Shown piece by piece: positions 9,723 through 19,002 of a stretch of 64,000 nt of DNA (position 1 is the first letter of the stretch; the number at the start of each line of letters is the position of its first letter). The notes under the pieces were generated by a model, which was not told where the DNA came from, made no database searches, and saw only the letters and a list, made by a program, of their open reading frames with translations. Made by a program: the position numbers and the translations under genes. This DNA is from CAZYMI01 sp964648505 (GTDB lineage Bacteria > Pseudomonadota > Alphaproteobacteria > Micavibrionales > Micavibrionaceae): the NCBI GenBank assembly GCA_964648505.1, contig CAZYMI010000001.1, forward strand, positions 1 through 64,000. The letters run 5' to 3'.

Positions 9723-10463
9723 TTACGCCATCTGGGTATGCTTGGCAATAATACCGCCAAAACGACGTGTGCGGCCTTTATAATCTTCAATCGCCTGTTC
9801 CATATCTGCTTGCCCAAAATCGGGCCATAATGTGTGTGTAAAGAATAGTTCTGTGTACGCGCTCTGCCACAATAAGAAATTGCTGATGCGCTTCTCGCCA
9901 CTCGTCCGGATCATCAAATCAGGATCAGGAATTTCCTGGGTCATTAAAAACGCTGGTAATTTTTCTTGTATCTCAGCCTCATCAAGAACCTGACCTTGAT
10001 ACTCGCTTATCAAGCGATAAACCGCATGCACCATTTCCTGCCGGCCCCCGTAATTAAGCGCAATCGTCAGATTAAGTTTTGTATTACTTTTTGTAACGCG
10101 TTCAGCATTTTCAATCAGATCAATAATATCTTTGGCGAGCCCTTTACGATTGCCAATAACACGCAAACGAACGCCCGCTTTTGCCAGCTCAGCCGTTTCA
10201 GATCGCAAATAGATTCGTAAAAGCCGCATGAGCTCCATGACCTCATCTTGAGGGCGCGACCAATTCTCGGCTGAAAACCCGAATAAAGTAATGTAAGGAA
10301 TTTCAAGTGTGATCGCAGACCTGACAGTGCGCTTTGCAGCTTCAATACCCTGTTGATGACCTGCCGTACGCGGCAGACCTCTGCTTTGCGCCCATCTGCC
10401 ATTGCCATCCATGATAATAGCAATATGACGAGGTGCCGGTGATGATGAAGTATCTTGCGCCAT
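9723..10463 (-). CDS. uppS: undecaprenyl diphosphate synthase UppS
   Basis: Cytosolic cis-prenyltransferase that makes the C55 carrier for peptidoglycan and O-antigen. Shows the P-loop HIAIIMDGNGRWAQSRGLPR with catalytic Asp19, then GHQQGIEAAKR, TLFGFSAENW, and the C-terminal DLMIRTSGEKRISNFLLWQSAYTE and LWPDF. The frame could begin one codon earlier at a TTG (10466), but the ATG at 10463 overlaps the frr stop as TGATG and is preferred. 246 residues, normal length. Confidence 0.96.
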   Translation of the reverse strand: MAQDTSSSPAPRHIAIIMDGNGRWAQSRGLPRTAGHQQGIEAAKRTVRSAITLEIPYITLFGFSAENWSRPQDEVMELMRLLRIYLRSETAELAKAGVRLRVIGNRKGLAKDIIDLIENAERVTKSNTKLNLTIALNYGGRQEMVHAVYRLISEYQGQVLDEAEIQEKLPAFLMTQEIPDPDLMIRTSGEKRISNFLLWQSAYTELFFTHTLWPDFGQADMEQAIEDYKGRTRRFGGIIAKHTQMA

Positions 10464-11017
10464 CAAACAGTCATAATATCTTTTTCTTTATCGATCAGCA
10501 TTTTATCGATTTTCTCAACATAGCTATCCGTCAGCTTCTGGATTTCATCAGAAAAACGTTTCTGATCATCTTCAGAAATGGCATTGTCTGCTTTCAGTTT
10601 TTTGAGTTCATCCATACCGTCACGGCGTATATTACGCACCGCGATACGGGTCTGCTCTGCATATTTACTCGCAACTTTTGTCATGTCTTTGCGACGCTCT
10701 TCGGTTAAAGCTGGAATAGGAATACGGATGCTTGTACCCTCACCAATCGGGTTTAAACCCAAACCTGCATCACGAATAGCTTTCTCAACATTTTTGGCAA
10801 CGCTGGCGTCCCACACCGAAACGGTGAGCATACGTGGTTCCGGCACGCTCACTGATCCCACTTGATTCAGCGGCATCATAGAACCATAGGCTTCAACCAT
10901 CACAGGCTCCAGCATGTTAACAGATGCGCGGCCTGTACGCAGCCCAGAAAACTCTTTCTGCAGCATTTCAATTGTACCGTCCATGCGTTTTTTTAAAGCG
11001 TCTTTATTAAAGGACAT
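10463..11017 (-). CDS. frr: ribosome recycling factor Frr
   Basis: Splits post-termination ribosomes together with EF-G. The 184-residue two-domain protein has the three-helix bundle motifs [21 protein letters not shown] and [22 protein letters not shown] and the C-terminal [26 protein letters not shown]. Length and motifs are standard. Eleven bases after pyrH and one base shared with the uppS start. Confidence 0.98.
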   Translation of the reverse strand: MSFNKDALKKRMDGTIEMLQKEFSGLRTGRASVNMLEPVMVEAYGSMMPLNQVGSVSVPEPRMLTVSVWDASVAKNVEKAIRDAGLGLNPIGEGTSIRIPIPALTEERRKDMTKVASKYAEQTRIAVRNIRRDGMDELKKLKADNAISEDDQKRFSDEIQKLTDSYVEKIDKMLIDKEKDIMTV

Positions 11018-11028
11018 GATTCTTACTC

Positions 11029-11781
11029 CTACAAATTATTTCCAACGATCGTAAAATCGCCTTGGCCTGTCACAATATTTTGAAAATTTCCTTCCTTGCG
11101 AATGGAAAAAACAATAATAGGAATCTCATTATCCTTGGCAAGAGAAATAGCTGTTGAATCCATGACTTTTAAATCACGGGTCAGAACATCGATATAGCTG
11201 ATCGTTGAAAACTTCTTAGCATTTGGGTTTTTTTGCGGATCGCTGTCATACACACCGTCAACTTTTGTACCCTTGCAAATCACATCGCAATCCATTTCAG
11301 AAGCCCGTAACGCAGCACCCGTATCGGTTGTAAAATATGGGTTTCCTGTACCTGCTGCAAAAATAACCACGCGCCCTTTTTCCATGTGGCGCAATGCTTT
11401 GCGGCGTATATAAGGTTCACATACCGCATCCATTTGAATGGCAGATTGTACGCGCGTTTTGACACCGATTTGCTCTAAAGCGTTCTGCATGGCAAGGGCA
11501 TTAATAACAACAGCAAGCATCCCCATATAATCTGCTGTTGTGCGGTCCATCCCTGCAGATGCGCCAGAAACACCCCGAAAAATATTGCCACCGCCCACCA
11601 CAAGACACACCTGCACACCCATATCAACAACGTCTTTTACATCGTGAGCAATGCGCGCCACGGTATCAGGATCCAGGCCAAATTCGCGGGTGCCCATCAA
11701 AGCCTCACCAGACATTTTAAGTAAAACACGCTTGTATTTTGGCTGCGGGGATGATTTTGCTAAAGCTGATGACATTGACAT
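11029..11781 (-). CDS. pyrH: UMP kinase PyrH
   Basis: Phosphorylates UMP to UDP; hexameric amino-acid-kinase fold. Motifs: [42 protein letters not shown]-like [19 protein letters not shown] and [15 protein letters not shown]. The open frame extends to 11808, but a likely promoter (11819-11847) would place the transcript start at about that position; the ATG at 11781, or the one two codons later, gives a usable leader and a normal length of about 250 residues. In most relatives pyrH directly follows tsf; here two unknown genes intervene. Confidence 0.95.
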   Translation of the reverse strand: MSMSSALAKSSPQPKYKRVLLKMSGEALMGTREFGLDPDTVARIAHDVKDVVDMGVQVCLVVGGGNIFRGVSGASAGMDRTTADYMGMLAVVINALAMQNALEQIGVKTRVQSAIQMDAVCEPYIRRKALRHMEKGRVVIFAAGTGNPYFTTDTGAALRASEMDCDVICKGTKVDGVYDSDPQKNPNAKKFSTISYIDVLTRDLKVMDSTAISLAKDNEIPIIVFSIRKEGNFQNIVTGQGDFTIVGNNL

Positions 11782-11818
11782 AATTCCAAATGAATGAGGA
11801 TGACGCAAAACGCCCTTA

Positions 11819-11847
11819 CTTTTAAGACAAATCGGCAGCTATGTCAC
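11819..11847 (-). promoter_or_regulatory. predicted promoter of the pyrH-frr-uppS... operon
   Basis: On the minus strand GTGACA (11842-11847) and TAAAAG (11819-11824) are separated by exactly 17 bases, just downstream of the unknown gene at 11857. A start here would let pyrH and the envelope operon be transcribed independently of rpsB-tsf. Sequence match only. Confidence 0.45.
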
Positions 11848-11856
11848 GGTTATTTA

Positions 11857-12579
11857 TTAACTAAAGACGGCCAATAATCTAGGTTTTTGAAAGGGGCGTC
11901 CCGTTTGTGGGGCGGCATGGTAAACAGGGCCATTTGCTGAATCGCTCCCATTAAAAACATTTAGGCACTTAGAAGGTGAACAATGAACATCAAAGGTACG
12001 TTCGGGATGTAATTTAAAAAAATCTGTAAGCTGATAATTATTACCTTGCCGTCTATTCGTAGCATAAATTTTTCCAACCTCTTGTTCTTGCGCTCCCACA
12101 AAAACAGTACCACAATCTTGTGCCAAACCCTCTAAATCACCACTTTCAAAAGGTGATGTAAGAGCTATTGTGGCGACTGTTGACGAATGCGAATGAAGAT
12201 CAATATTTTGCTCCTCAAACTGACAAAATAAATCTACTTGCAATTTGACGCCTAATTTATTTTTAAGACCATAACTTAAGCTAAAAAGCTCATTACGCAG
12301 TAACACTAATAAATCACGCGTCCATTCATCAAAAATATCTAGCCTGATCTTTCGGTCAGCGTAATGGGCATTAGAAAATAAACGAATAACTCCCCTATCC
12401 GCATCGATCGCATTGGCAATAAAAGTTTTATCCATTACATCAATCGCATGTTGCGCCGCAGATGAAAAATAATCTGTCATCATCACTTGTTGCAAATTTG
12501 GCGCGCGCGGATCGCGCCGCGTATCACGCAGATCGCCCACTGATTTTACCCATTCTTGCCGGATCGAAGTTAAATACAT
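11857..12579 (-). CDS. unrecognised 240-residue protein between tsf and pyrH
   Basis: I do not recognise this family. It is a soluble-looking protein with no signal peptide or membrane helix; the middle is hydrophilic with mixed helix and strand (DIFDEWTRDLLVLLRNELFSLSYGL), followed by a His/Ser patch NIDLHSHSSTVATIAL and an Asp/His/Cys-containing end (FDVHCSPSKCLNVFNGSD). The start at 12579 has no Shine-Dalgarno sequence; a -10-like TAGTGT ends 7 bases before the ATG, implying a leaderless transcript. The same arrangement, with similar sequence, precedes its neighbour at 12636-13295. The open frame and shared promoter support a real gene; function unknown. Probably an insertion into the conserved tsf-pyrH junction. 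Confidence 0.7.
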   Translation of the reverse strand: MYLTSIRQEWVKSVGDLRDTRRDPRAPNLQQVMMTDYFSSAAQHAIDVMDKTFIANAIDADRGVIRLFSNAHYADRKIRLDIFDEWTRDLLVLLRNELFSLSYGLKNKLGVKLQVDLFCQFEEQNIDLHSHSSTVATIALTSPFESGDLEGLAQDCGTVFVGAQEQEVGKIYATNRRQGNNYQLTDFFKLHPERTFDVHCSPSKCLNVFNGSDSANGPVYHAAPQTGRPFQKPRLLAVFS

Positions 12580-12586
12580 AGATGCT

Positions 12587-12616
12587 ACACTATTTTAAAA
12601 ATACAAGTTATTTCCA
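12587..12616 (-). promoter_or_regulatory. predicted leaderless promoter, copy 2
   Basis: Minus strand: TGGAAA (12611-12616), 18-base spacer, TAGTGT (12587-12592), then 7 bases to the ATG at 12579. The 35 bases ending at the ATG align without gaps to those before the gene ending at 13295, with about 27 matches by eye, including ATAACTT and AATAGTGTA. Shared control of the two genes is inferred. Confidence 0.5.
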
Positions 12617-12635
12617 TTTCTAGTATGGTGGTTTT

Positions 12636-13295
12636 TTAGGGATGCGCGTCCAAACCTTTATCCCGTCGGGCTGCTCTCGATTTCAGTTGTTCAAAACTAT
12701 TACGCTCAAGCTTTAAATCCCAACTAAAGGCACCATCAAGCCCGCGCGACACTTGGTAAACCCAATGAAAAAGCTTGCGGCCTTCATCTGTACTGACCTC
12801 ATTTAAAAACTGCCGCCCTTCGGCAATTTCTGCAAGTATTATTTCGCCATTTTTAGAAATGAGTCCAATTGAAACTTTATCCCAAAATAAATTTTCCAAA
12901 TCAGCGTATGTTTTCCATGGCTTATCAAAAAGCATGCTCGCTATGTCTGACGCACTAAGATCACGCTTTTCTTCGCCAGCAACAGCACGAATATTTTCCC
13001 TTGCCGCTGCGTATTTAAGATCGGGCATATTGTGCCCCCTTAAAGCGACAAGCAATTCCTGAAAGAAACTCGCAAAGAACGCGCCCATTATTGTTGATGT
13101 CCCTCTGCCACCATCAAGGCGCAATGGTCTCTCCTGAGGTATGACAACGATGATTTTTTGTGGCCCTTCCACAATGCCTTTTAACAAAGGGCGCATTACA
13201 CTTTCTGCCAGATCAAAGCCATCCGGCAGGCCCAGAAATTCTTGGTCCGGTACTTGAATTGTAACTGGCTTATTCTCGATAACTTTGAAGCTCAT
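12636..13295 (-). CDS. unrecognised 219-residue protein between tsf and pyrH
   Basis: No family recognised. Cytoplasmic-looking, 219 residues, no signal peptide. It opens with a strand-rich segment (SFKVIENKPVTIQVPDQEF), contains IIVVIPQERPLRLDGGRG with a Gly-rich turn (about 48-66), and has a basic end (KSRAARRDK). No Shine-Dalgarno sequence before the ATG; a TTGACA/TAGTGT promoter places the likely transcript start at or next to the start codon. A terminator separates it from tsf, so it is not part of the rpsB-tsf unit. Its promoter resembles that of the following gene, suggesting the pair act together or respond to one regulator. Confidence 0.7.
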   Translation of the reverse strand: MSFKVIENKPVTIQVPDQEFLGLPDGFDLAESVMRPLLKGIVEGPQKIIVVIPQERPLRLDGGRGTSTIMGAFFASFFQELLVALRGHNMPDLKYAAARENIRAVAGEEKRDLSASDIASMLFDKPWKTYADLENLFWDKVSIGLISKNGEIILAEIAEGRQFLNEVSTDEGRKLFHWVYQVSRGLDGAFSWDLKLERNSFEQLKSRAARRDKGLDAHP

Positions 13296-13302
13296 GCAAG
13301 TT

Positions 13303-13332
13303 ACACTATTAAAAATATATAAGTTATGTCAA
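13303..13332 (-). promoter_or_regulatory. predicted leaderless promoter, copy 1
   Basis: Minus strand: perfect TTGACA (13327-13332), 18-base spacer, TAGTGT (13303-13308), then 7 bases to the ATG at 13295. Because RNA normally starts about 6-7 bases past the -10, the message would begin at or beside the start codon. Paired with the copy at 12587-12616. Confidence 0.55.
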
Positions 13333-13345
13333 TATATTTGCATAC

Positions 13346-13374
13346 TAAAAAGGGGCCCTTAAGCCCCTTTTTAT
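13346..13374 (-). terminator. Rho-independent terminator after rpsB-tsf (bidirectional)
   Basis: An AAAAAGGGGC stem with matching GCCCCTTTTT arm around a 6-base CCTTAA loop, with T-runs on both strands. It lies about 20 bases past the tsf stop and ends the rpsB-tsf message. Confidence 0.8.
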
Positions 13375-13394
13375 AAGCTATGTGCCGTCTAAAA

Positions 13395-14324
13395 TTAACC
13401 GTTCGCGACTTTGGCCACTTCGGCAGCGAAATCTGTTTCTTCTTTTTCAATGCCGTCGCCCAGCATGAAACGGGTAAAGCCCGTCATTTTTACTGGCGCG
13501 CCGATATCCTTGGCAGCATTTTCCAAAACTTTTGAGATTTTAGTTTCACCATCAATGATAAAAACCTGTTCCAAAAGAACAACTTCTTCATAGAATTTAC
13601 GGATACGGCCATCGAGCATTTTCTCGATAATATCAGCCGGCTTGCCAGAAGCTGCCGCTTGATCGCGTAAAATAGCTTTTTCACGCTCAACAAGTGCGGG
13701 GTTTAGCGATGCAATATCCAGCGCTTCAGGGTTGGTCGCAGCCACATGCATAGCAATCTGCTTGCCAAGTGCTTGAAGCTTGGCTTTATCGCCCGTTGAT
13801 TCGAGTGCCACAAGAACCCCGATTTTACCCAGATTATCGGCAACCGCATTGTGAACATAAGCACAAACCTGACCGGCTGAAACTTTTTGTGTCATCACAC
13901 GGCGCAGGCTCATATTTTCGCCAATTGTCGCGATCATCTCTGTCAGCGTTTCCTGAACTGTTTTGCCGCCATCAAATTGCGCTTTTGAAACAGCATCAAT
14001 ATCCGCTGCCCCTTGCAATGCTTTTGCAACAGCTTGTTTGGCAAAAGACTGAAACTTATCATTGCGCGCAACAAAATCAGTTTCAGAGTTTACTTCCAAT
14101 ACTGCGCCTTGTGTTCCATCACCATTAACACAAACCGCGACCAAACCTTCAGCCGCTGTACGACCTGATTTTTTTGCGGCTTTGGCTAACCCTTTTTTGC
14201 GTAAAAGATCAACAGCTGCTTCCAAATCGCCCTTGGTTTCAACAAGTGCATTTTTTGCATCCATCATGCCTGCGCCTGTGCGCTCACGCAGATCTTTTAC
14301 GGCTGATGCTGTAATTTCGGCCAT
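13395..14324 (-). CDS. tsf: elongation factor Ts
   Basis: Guanine-nucleotide exchange factor for EF-Tu. The 309 residues show the UBA-like N-terminal domain (VKDLRERTGAGMMDAKNALVE), the core signature EVNSETDFVARND, the TDF contact with EF-Tu, and the second subdomain MHVAATNPEALD. Normal length and position, 29 bases after rpsB, followed by a terminator. Confidence 0.98.
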   Translation of the reverse strand: MAEITASAVKDLRERTGAGMMDAKNALVETKGDLEAAVDLLRKKGLAKAAKKSGRTAAEGLVAVCVNGDGTQGAVLEVNSETDFVARNDKFQSFAKQAVAKALQGAADIDAVSKAQFDGGKTVQETLTEMIATIGENMSLRRVMTQKVSAGQVCAYVHNAVADNLGKIGVLVALESTGDKAKLQALGKQIAMHVAATNPEALDIASLNPALVEREKAILRDQAAASGKPADIIEKMLDGRIRKFYEEVVLLEQVFIIDGETKISKVLENAAKDIGAPVKMTGFTRFMLGDGIEKEETDFAAEVAKVANG

Positions 14325-14353
14325 TATATTTCTCCTGTTTCTAAAAGTAACGA

Positions 14354-15145
14354 TTAAGCGTTAGCAGCTTTAAGCTCTACCGCGCCTTCATTGGCAGCAG
14401 CAGGAAGCTCAACCGCAACCGTTTCAGATGCGCCGATATCTTTGCCCTTTGAAGACAATTCAGCTTGAATACCATCAAGCACAGCGGCAGCTGCCAAATC
14501 GCAATAAAGTTCGATTGCGCGTAATGCATCATCATTTCCAGGGATTGGAAAATCGATCAATGTCGGATCACAATTGCTATCAATCACAGCAATCACCGGA
14601 ATGCCTAAACGCTTCGCTTCTAAAATTGCAATCGCTTCTTTGTTTGTATCAATAACAAAAAGTGCATCTGGCTGGCCGCCCATATCTTTGATGCCGCCAA
14701 GCGATGCTTCCAGCTTAATTCTTTCTTTGGCCATCAAAAGACGCTCTTTTTTCTTCAAGCCTGAATTTTCATTGCCCAGAAGTTCGGTTACTTCACGTAA
14801 ACGATTGATAGATTGTGAAACTGTCTTCCAGTTTGTAAGCATACCACCCAACCAGCGATGATTGACGTAGAATTGTCCGCAGCGCTTCGCTGATTCAGCA
14901 ACTTTATCTTGCGCTTGACGCTTTGTTGCCACAAACAAAACACGGCCACCTTGTGCAGAAATATCGCGCAACGCTTTTAATGCGCGGTCAAGCATTGGAA
15001 CAGTTTGTTGTAAATCAAGAATATGGACGCCATTACGCACGCCGAAAATATATTCGCGCATTTTTGGATTCCATCTGCGTGTGTGGTGGCCGAAGTGAAC
15101 GCCTGCTTCAAGCAATTGGCGCATCGAGTAATCTGGCATAGCCAT
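14354..15145 (-). CDS. rpsB: 30S ribosomal protein S2
   Basis: Small-subunit protein bridging S1 to the ribosome. Motifs: [52 protein letters not shown] and [21 protein letters not shown]. The 263-residue protein carries an Ala/Glu-rich C-terminal extension common in alphaproteobacteria. Preceded by an AGGAG-type ribosome site, a leader hairpin and a promoter at 15260-15288. Confidence 0.98.
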   Translation of the reverse strand: MAMPDYSMRQLLEAGVHFGHHTRRWNPKMREYIFGVRNGVHILDLQQTVPMLDRALKALRDISAQGGRVLFVATKRQAQDKVAESAKRCGQFYVNHRWLGGMLTNWKTVSQSINRLREVTELLGNENSGLKKKERLLMAKERIKLEASLGGIKDMGGQPDALFVIDTNKEAIAILEAKRLGIPVIAVIDSNCDPTLIDFPIPGNDDALRAIELYCDLAAAAVLDGIQAELSSKGKDIGASETVAVELPAAANEGAVELKAANA

Positions 15146-15576
15146 GGTCTTTTTCTCCTGTAACAGTTGTTTCCTCTGCGAACAAACCCCCTTTCGGGGA
15201 CCGTTTGGATGAGACCAAAATAGTTAAAGGCCTCGTGTCCGCATGTGTGATGGCAAGGGTTATAAGGGGTTCCGAGGCATGAGTGCAAGGGAATTCGTAG
15301 GGAATAAAAAGTGGATTGTTTTTATATTAACATAATACATAATGTTGCAAAAATTAATTCTAAAAAAGGTTAATATTCCTATTTTGAAACAACTCAAAAT
15401 TCTCATTATCGGAATAAAACAAACAAAAAGGACCGAGCCAAAGAAAAAACTGATTAGCAGCCTTATTACCATAGATAAGAGTAAATTTTTTCATAATAAT
15501 TAATGATTATGCATCGACGATAAAAAAACATTGAAACAATTTCTAGCCATCTTACAATCGCTTTTTAAAAATCCTT
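15146..15576. other. 431-base gene-free region between rpsB and dnaE
   Basis: The half next to rpsB holds its promoter and a leader with a CCCC-GAAA-GGGG hairpin at about 15184-15206, possibly an S2 autoregulatory site (not proven). The half next to dnaE (15290-15576) is strongly AT-rich. A 70-codon open frame on the minus strand (15260-15472) is hydrophobic but has no ribosome site and overlaps the rpsB promoter, so I do not call it. No clear terminator for dnaE was found. Confidence 0.5.
15260..15288 (-). promoter_or_regulatory. predicted rpsB promoter
   Basis: Minus strand TTGCAC (15283-15288) and TTATAA (15260-15265) with a 17-base spacer, about 115 bases upstream of the rpsB start. The GC-rich segment after the -10 would fit a stringently controlled ribosomal promoter; inference only. 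Confidence 0.6.
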
Positions 15577-18500
15577 TTAACTCTCCTGTATCGCCTTCAC
15601 ACCTTCAAGCGCGTACAACGCATTGCGTGTATCAGATGAAATTGTATATTTTCCAGGAAGCGCCACCTTCACGCTTTGCCCATTCATATCAGCAACCAAA
15701 ACAATCTTTACCCCTGATGCCCCCTGCTGTTGGGATAAAAGAAGGCTTCGTAATTTATCGATAGGCTTTTCGTTTGAAATTTCAATATCAAGCTGGTTTA
15801 GCTTTTGAACCAGCATCTCATCAAGAAGTTTAATATCCTGCACTGTAAACCGAAGCTGATCTTCCTGTTGCTCTACATCGTTTGTAAATAAAAGTGACGT
15901 ACCAGGCGTCAAAATCTCGCGCGTACGCAAAAGTATTTCAGAAAAAACTGTTGCTTCATACACACCTGTGGGATCAGAAATTTGAACAAACGCAAACTTC
16001 TTTCCTGACTTTGACATTTTTTCTTGCTTACGAATAAGCACACCTGCCATTTGAAGACGGGCGGAAGTTTTATGCTCTAAAGCTTCTTCAACTTTTAGAT
16101 AAGGGGTGATCTTCATCCTCTCCAGCTGCGCCTGACGCGATGTAAGAGGATGAGCCGAAAGATAAAACCCCACGGCATCAAATTCATACCGTAGTTTTTC
16201 AAGTGGGTCCCATTCAAGTTCATCCACAAAAGGTGGCAGACCCAGTTTTTGGCTGCCTGACCCGCCAAATAACGATGACTGTCCTGCTGCACGCTCATCT
16301 GCCAATTCATGCGCATATGCTAAAAGCCGTTCGGCTGATGCGTATAACTTTGTACGGCTATGCCCAAAGCAATCAAATGCCCCCGAGGCAATAAGCGCTT
16401 CGAATTGACGTTTATTCATCGCTTTTGAATCAAGACGCTGTATAAAATCTTCAAGTGATTTATAGAGGCCGTTGGCTTGTCGTTCACTAACAATCGCGCT
16501 CATCGCACCAACCCCAACGCCTTTAAGGGCCGCGAGTGCATAGCGAATGGAGTCGCCTTCAACTGCAAAATCAACTTCAGAGCGATTAATATCAGGGATT
16601 AAAAGCGCAATATTCATACGATCTAAAGCTTGCTTGAAGACCGCAAGCTTATCCGTATTCCCCCTATCGAGGGTCATAGAAGCCGCCATAAAGGCAACCG
16701 GGTAATGCGCTTTTAACCATGCTGTCTGATACGATACAAGCGCGTAAGCTGCCGCATGTGATTTGTTAAATCCATAACCAGCAAACTTTTCGATTTGTTC
16801 AAAAATATAAGCAGCCTGATCCGCATCAACATTCGAGTGTGCTTTTGCACCTTCAATAAACTGGTCACGCTGGGCATCCATCTCGGATTTTATTTTCTTA
16901 CCCATGGCCCGCCGCAGTAAATCAGCGCTGCCAAGTGTGTAGCCGGATAATATCTGCGCTGCCTGCATCACCTGTTCTTGATAAATCATGATGCCAAAAG
17001 TTTCTTCCAACATGGGCTTTAATTTAGGATGCAAATAATCTGGTGCCTCACGCCCATCTTTAGCATCGATATATTTTGGAATATTATCCATCGGCCCCGG
17101 ACGATATAACGCAACCAAAGCAATAATATCTTCAAACCTGTTGGGTTTAAGGCGACGCAGCGTATCCTTCATGCCCGAGCTTTCAAGCTGAAAAACGCCT
17201 GTGCTATGACCTGTAGAAAGGTCATCAAAGGTCTGCGCGTCATCAAGCGGTATTTTTAAAATTTCAAGCGGAACATCTAAGTTACGATTTATAATATTAA
17301 CCGCTTTGTGAATAACCGTTAGCGTTTTAAGGCCTAGGAAATCGTATTTAACAAGCCCCGCCGATTCAACATACTTCATATTAAATTGAGTAACAGGCAT
17401 ATCAGAACGTGGATCTCGATAAAGGGGCAGAAGCTCTTGAAGGGGTCTGTCGGCTATCACGAGCCCCGCTGCATGGGTTGATGCATGGCGGTATAATCCT
17501 TCAAGTTGCAGAGCTATTGTTAAAAGCCTATCTGCTGTTTCATCTTTATAACGCTCTGCTTGAAGTTCGCTATCGTTCCGAAGCGCTTCTTCCAAAGTAA
17601 CAGGCGCGGCTGGATTATTAGGAATCATTTTTGCAATACGATCAACTTGCCCATAAGGCATTTGCAAAACGCGCCCAACATCCCGTACAACTGCGCGTGC
17701 TTGTAAAGTTCCAAAAGTAATGATCTGCGCAACCCGATCACGCCCATAACGATCTTGAACATATTTAATAACCTCGTCACGGCGATCTTGACAAAAATCA
17801 ACATCAAAATCAGGAAGCGAAACCCTTTCAGGATTTAAAAATCTCTCAAAAAGAAGATGAAGACGGATAGGATCGAGATCCGTGATCCTCAGGGCCCATG
17901 CCACAACAGACCCAGCACCAGACCCCCTGCCCGGACCCACGGGAATGTTATTATCTTTAGACCAGCCAATAAAATCAGAAACAATAAGAAAATAACTGGA
18001 AAAACCCATTTGGATAATTGTTTTAAGTTCAAAATCCAAACGCTCCGTATAAACAACCCTCAATCGATCGCGTTCTGACTGGTCCATCACATCTGTATAA
18101 ACAAATTTTTTCAGCCTATCTTCCAAACCCTCATGAGCCAGTGCGGATAATTCTTCTGATTCATGTCGGCCCTCCTTGGTTTTAAAGGCAGGGAATTTTG
18201 GATCTACAGGCTTTAATAAGAATGAACATCTTCGAGCAATAACCGCTGTATTTTCTATGGCTTCAGGCAGATCTTCAAACAGATCTTTCATTTCCTCTGC
18301 ATTTTTAAAATAATGATCTCGCGTTTCTTTGCGGCGATCCTCTTCAGATATATAACGGCCAGCTGCAATGCATAACAAAGCGTCATGTGCTTCGTGCATG
18401 TCTTCATCAATAAAGTAACAATTATTTGTAGCCACAAGTGGTATATTCGTCTGATACGCTAAATCAATTAAAGCATCTTCGCATGCTTCTTGGGCAGGCA

Positions 18501-19002
18501 GGCCGTGGCGCTGAATTTCAATATAAAGCCTGTCTGAAAACATATCATGCAATTGATCCAGACACGCTGCGGCTTCTTGGACCCTGCCTGCAAGCAGGTG
18601 AATAGCCACAGGCCCGCACGCTCCCCCTGAAAGACAAATCAGACCATCCGTTCTTCCGCTCATTTGAGCCAAAGAGGCCCTTGGATTTTCAGGCGCATTC
18701 ATATACGCATCTGAAATGATAGCGCATAAATTACGATAACCTTGCTGCGATTGGACCAGTAAGACAAGTTGACCCAACTGCGCATCAAGATCTATCTGCA
18801 CACCAATAATCGGCTGAATGCCTGCTTTAATGGCTTCGGTTGCAAATTCCATTGCACCGAAAAGATTATTTGTATCCGTGACAGCAACGGCTGGCATTTT
18901 ATTTTTTAAGCAAAGCTTGATTAGTTTTTTAGGTGATATTGCACCCTCGGCCAGCGAAAAAGCTGAATGAACATGTAAATGAATAAAAGGGCTTCCCGCC
19001 AT
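15577..19002 (-). CDS. dnaE: DNA polymerase III alpha subunit DnaE
   Basis: Replicative polymerase. 1141 residues: PHP domain at the N-terminus (FIHLHVHSAFSLAEGA), palm with GPGRGSGAGSVVAWAL and catalytic DFDVDFCQDRRDEVI, fingers with FGIMIYQEQVMQAAQILSGYT and GYGFNKSHAAAYALVSYQTAWLKAHYP, helix-hairpin-helix region (YALAALKGVGVGAMS) and a C-terminal OB fold (LQMAGVLIRKQEKMSKSGKKFAFVQI). The start shares one base with the lolD stop (TGATG); a GTG one codon upstream is less likely. The last gene of the proS-lolC-lolD-dnaE run. Confidence 0.97.
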   Translation of the reverse strand: MAGSPFIHLHVHSAFSLAEGAISPKKLIKLCLKNKMPAVAVTDTNNLFGAMEFATEAIKAGIQPIIGVQIDLDAQLGQLVLLVQSQQGYRNLCAIISDAYMNAPENPRASLAQMSGRTDGLICLSGGACGPVAIHLLAGRVQEAAACLDQLHDMFSDRLYIEIQRHGLPAQEACEDALIDLAYQTNIPLVATNNCYFIDEDMHEAHDALLCIAAGRYISEEDRRKETRDHYFKNAEEMKDLFEDLPEAIENTAVIARRCSFLLKPVDPKFPAFKTKEGRHESEELSALAHEGLEDRLKKFVYTDVMDQSERDRLRVVYTERLDFELKTIIQMGFSSYFLIVSDFIGWSKDNNIPVGPGRGSGAGSVVAWALRITDLDPIRLHLLFERFLNPERVSLPDFDVDFCQDRRDEVIKYVQDRYGRDRVAQIITFGTLQARAVVRDVGRVLQMPYGQVDRIAKMIPNNPAAPVTLEEALRNDSELQAERYKDETADRLLTIALQLEGLYRHASTHAAGLVIADRPLQELLPLYRDPRSDMPVTQFNMKYVESAGLVKYDFLGLKTLTVIHKAVNIINRNLDVPLEILKIPLDDAQTFDDLSTGHSTGVFQLESSGMKDTLRRLKPNRFEDIIALVALYRPGPMDNIPKYIDAKDGREAPDYLHPKLKPMLEETFGIMIYQEQVMQAAQILSGYTLGSADLLRRAMGKKIKSEMDAQRDQFIEGAKAHSNVDADQAAYIFEQIEKFAGYGFNKSHAAAYALVSYQTAWLKAHYPVAFMAASMTLDRGNTDKLAVFKQALDRMNIALLIPDINRSEVDFAVEGDSIRYALAALKGVGVGAMSAIVSERQANGLYKSLEDFIQRLDSKAMNKRQFEALIASGAFDCFGHSRTKLYASAERLLAYAHELADERAAGQSSLFGGSGSQKLGLPPFVDELEWDPLEKLRYEFDAVGFYLSAHPLTSRQAQLERMKITPYLKVEEALEHKTSARLQMAGVLIRKQEKMSKSGKKFAFVQISDPTGVYEATVFSEILLRTREILTPGTSLLFTNDVEQQEDQLRFTVQDIKLLDEMLVQKLNQLDIEISNEKPIDKLRSLLLSQQQGASGVKIVLVADMNGQSVKVALPGKYTISSDTRNALYALEGVKAIQES

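Noticed and set aside
10463..10466. TTG start for uppS, and likewise GTG/TTG upstream starts for dnaE and nuoG
   Set aside because: Adjacent ATG codons have overlapping stop-start (TGATG) or a Shine-Dalgarno sequence and fit family N-termini.
15260..15472. 70-codon hydrophobic open frame on the minus strand upstream of rpsB
   Set aside because: AT-rich by-product without a ribosome site; its end overlaps the rpsB promoter.
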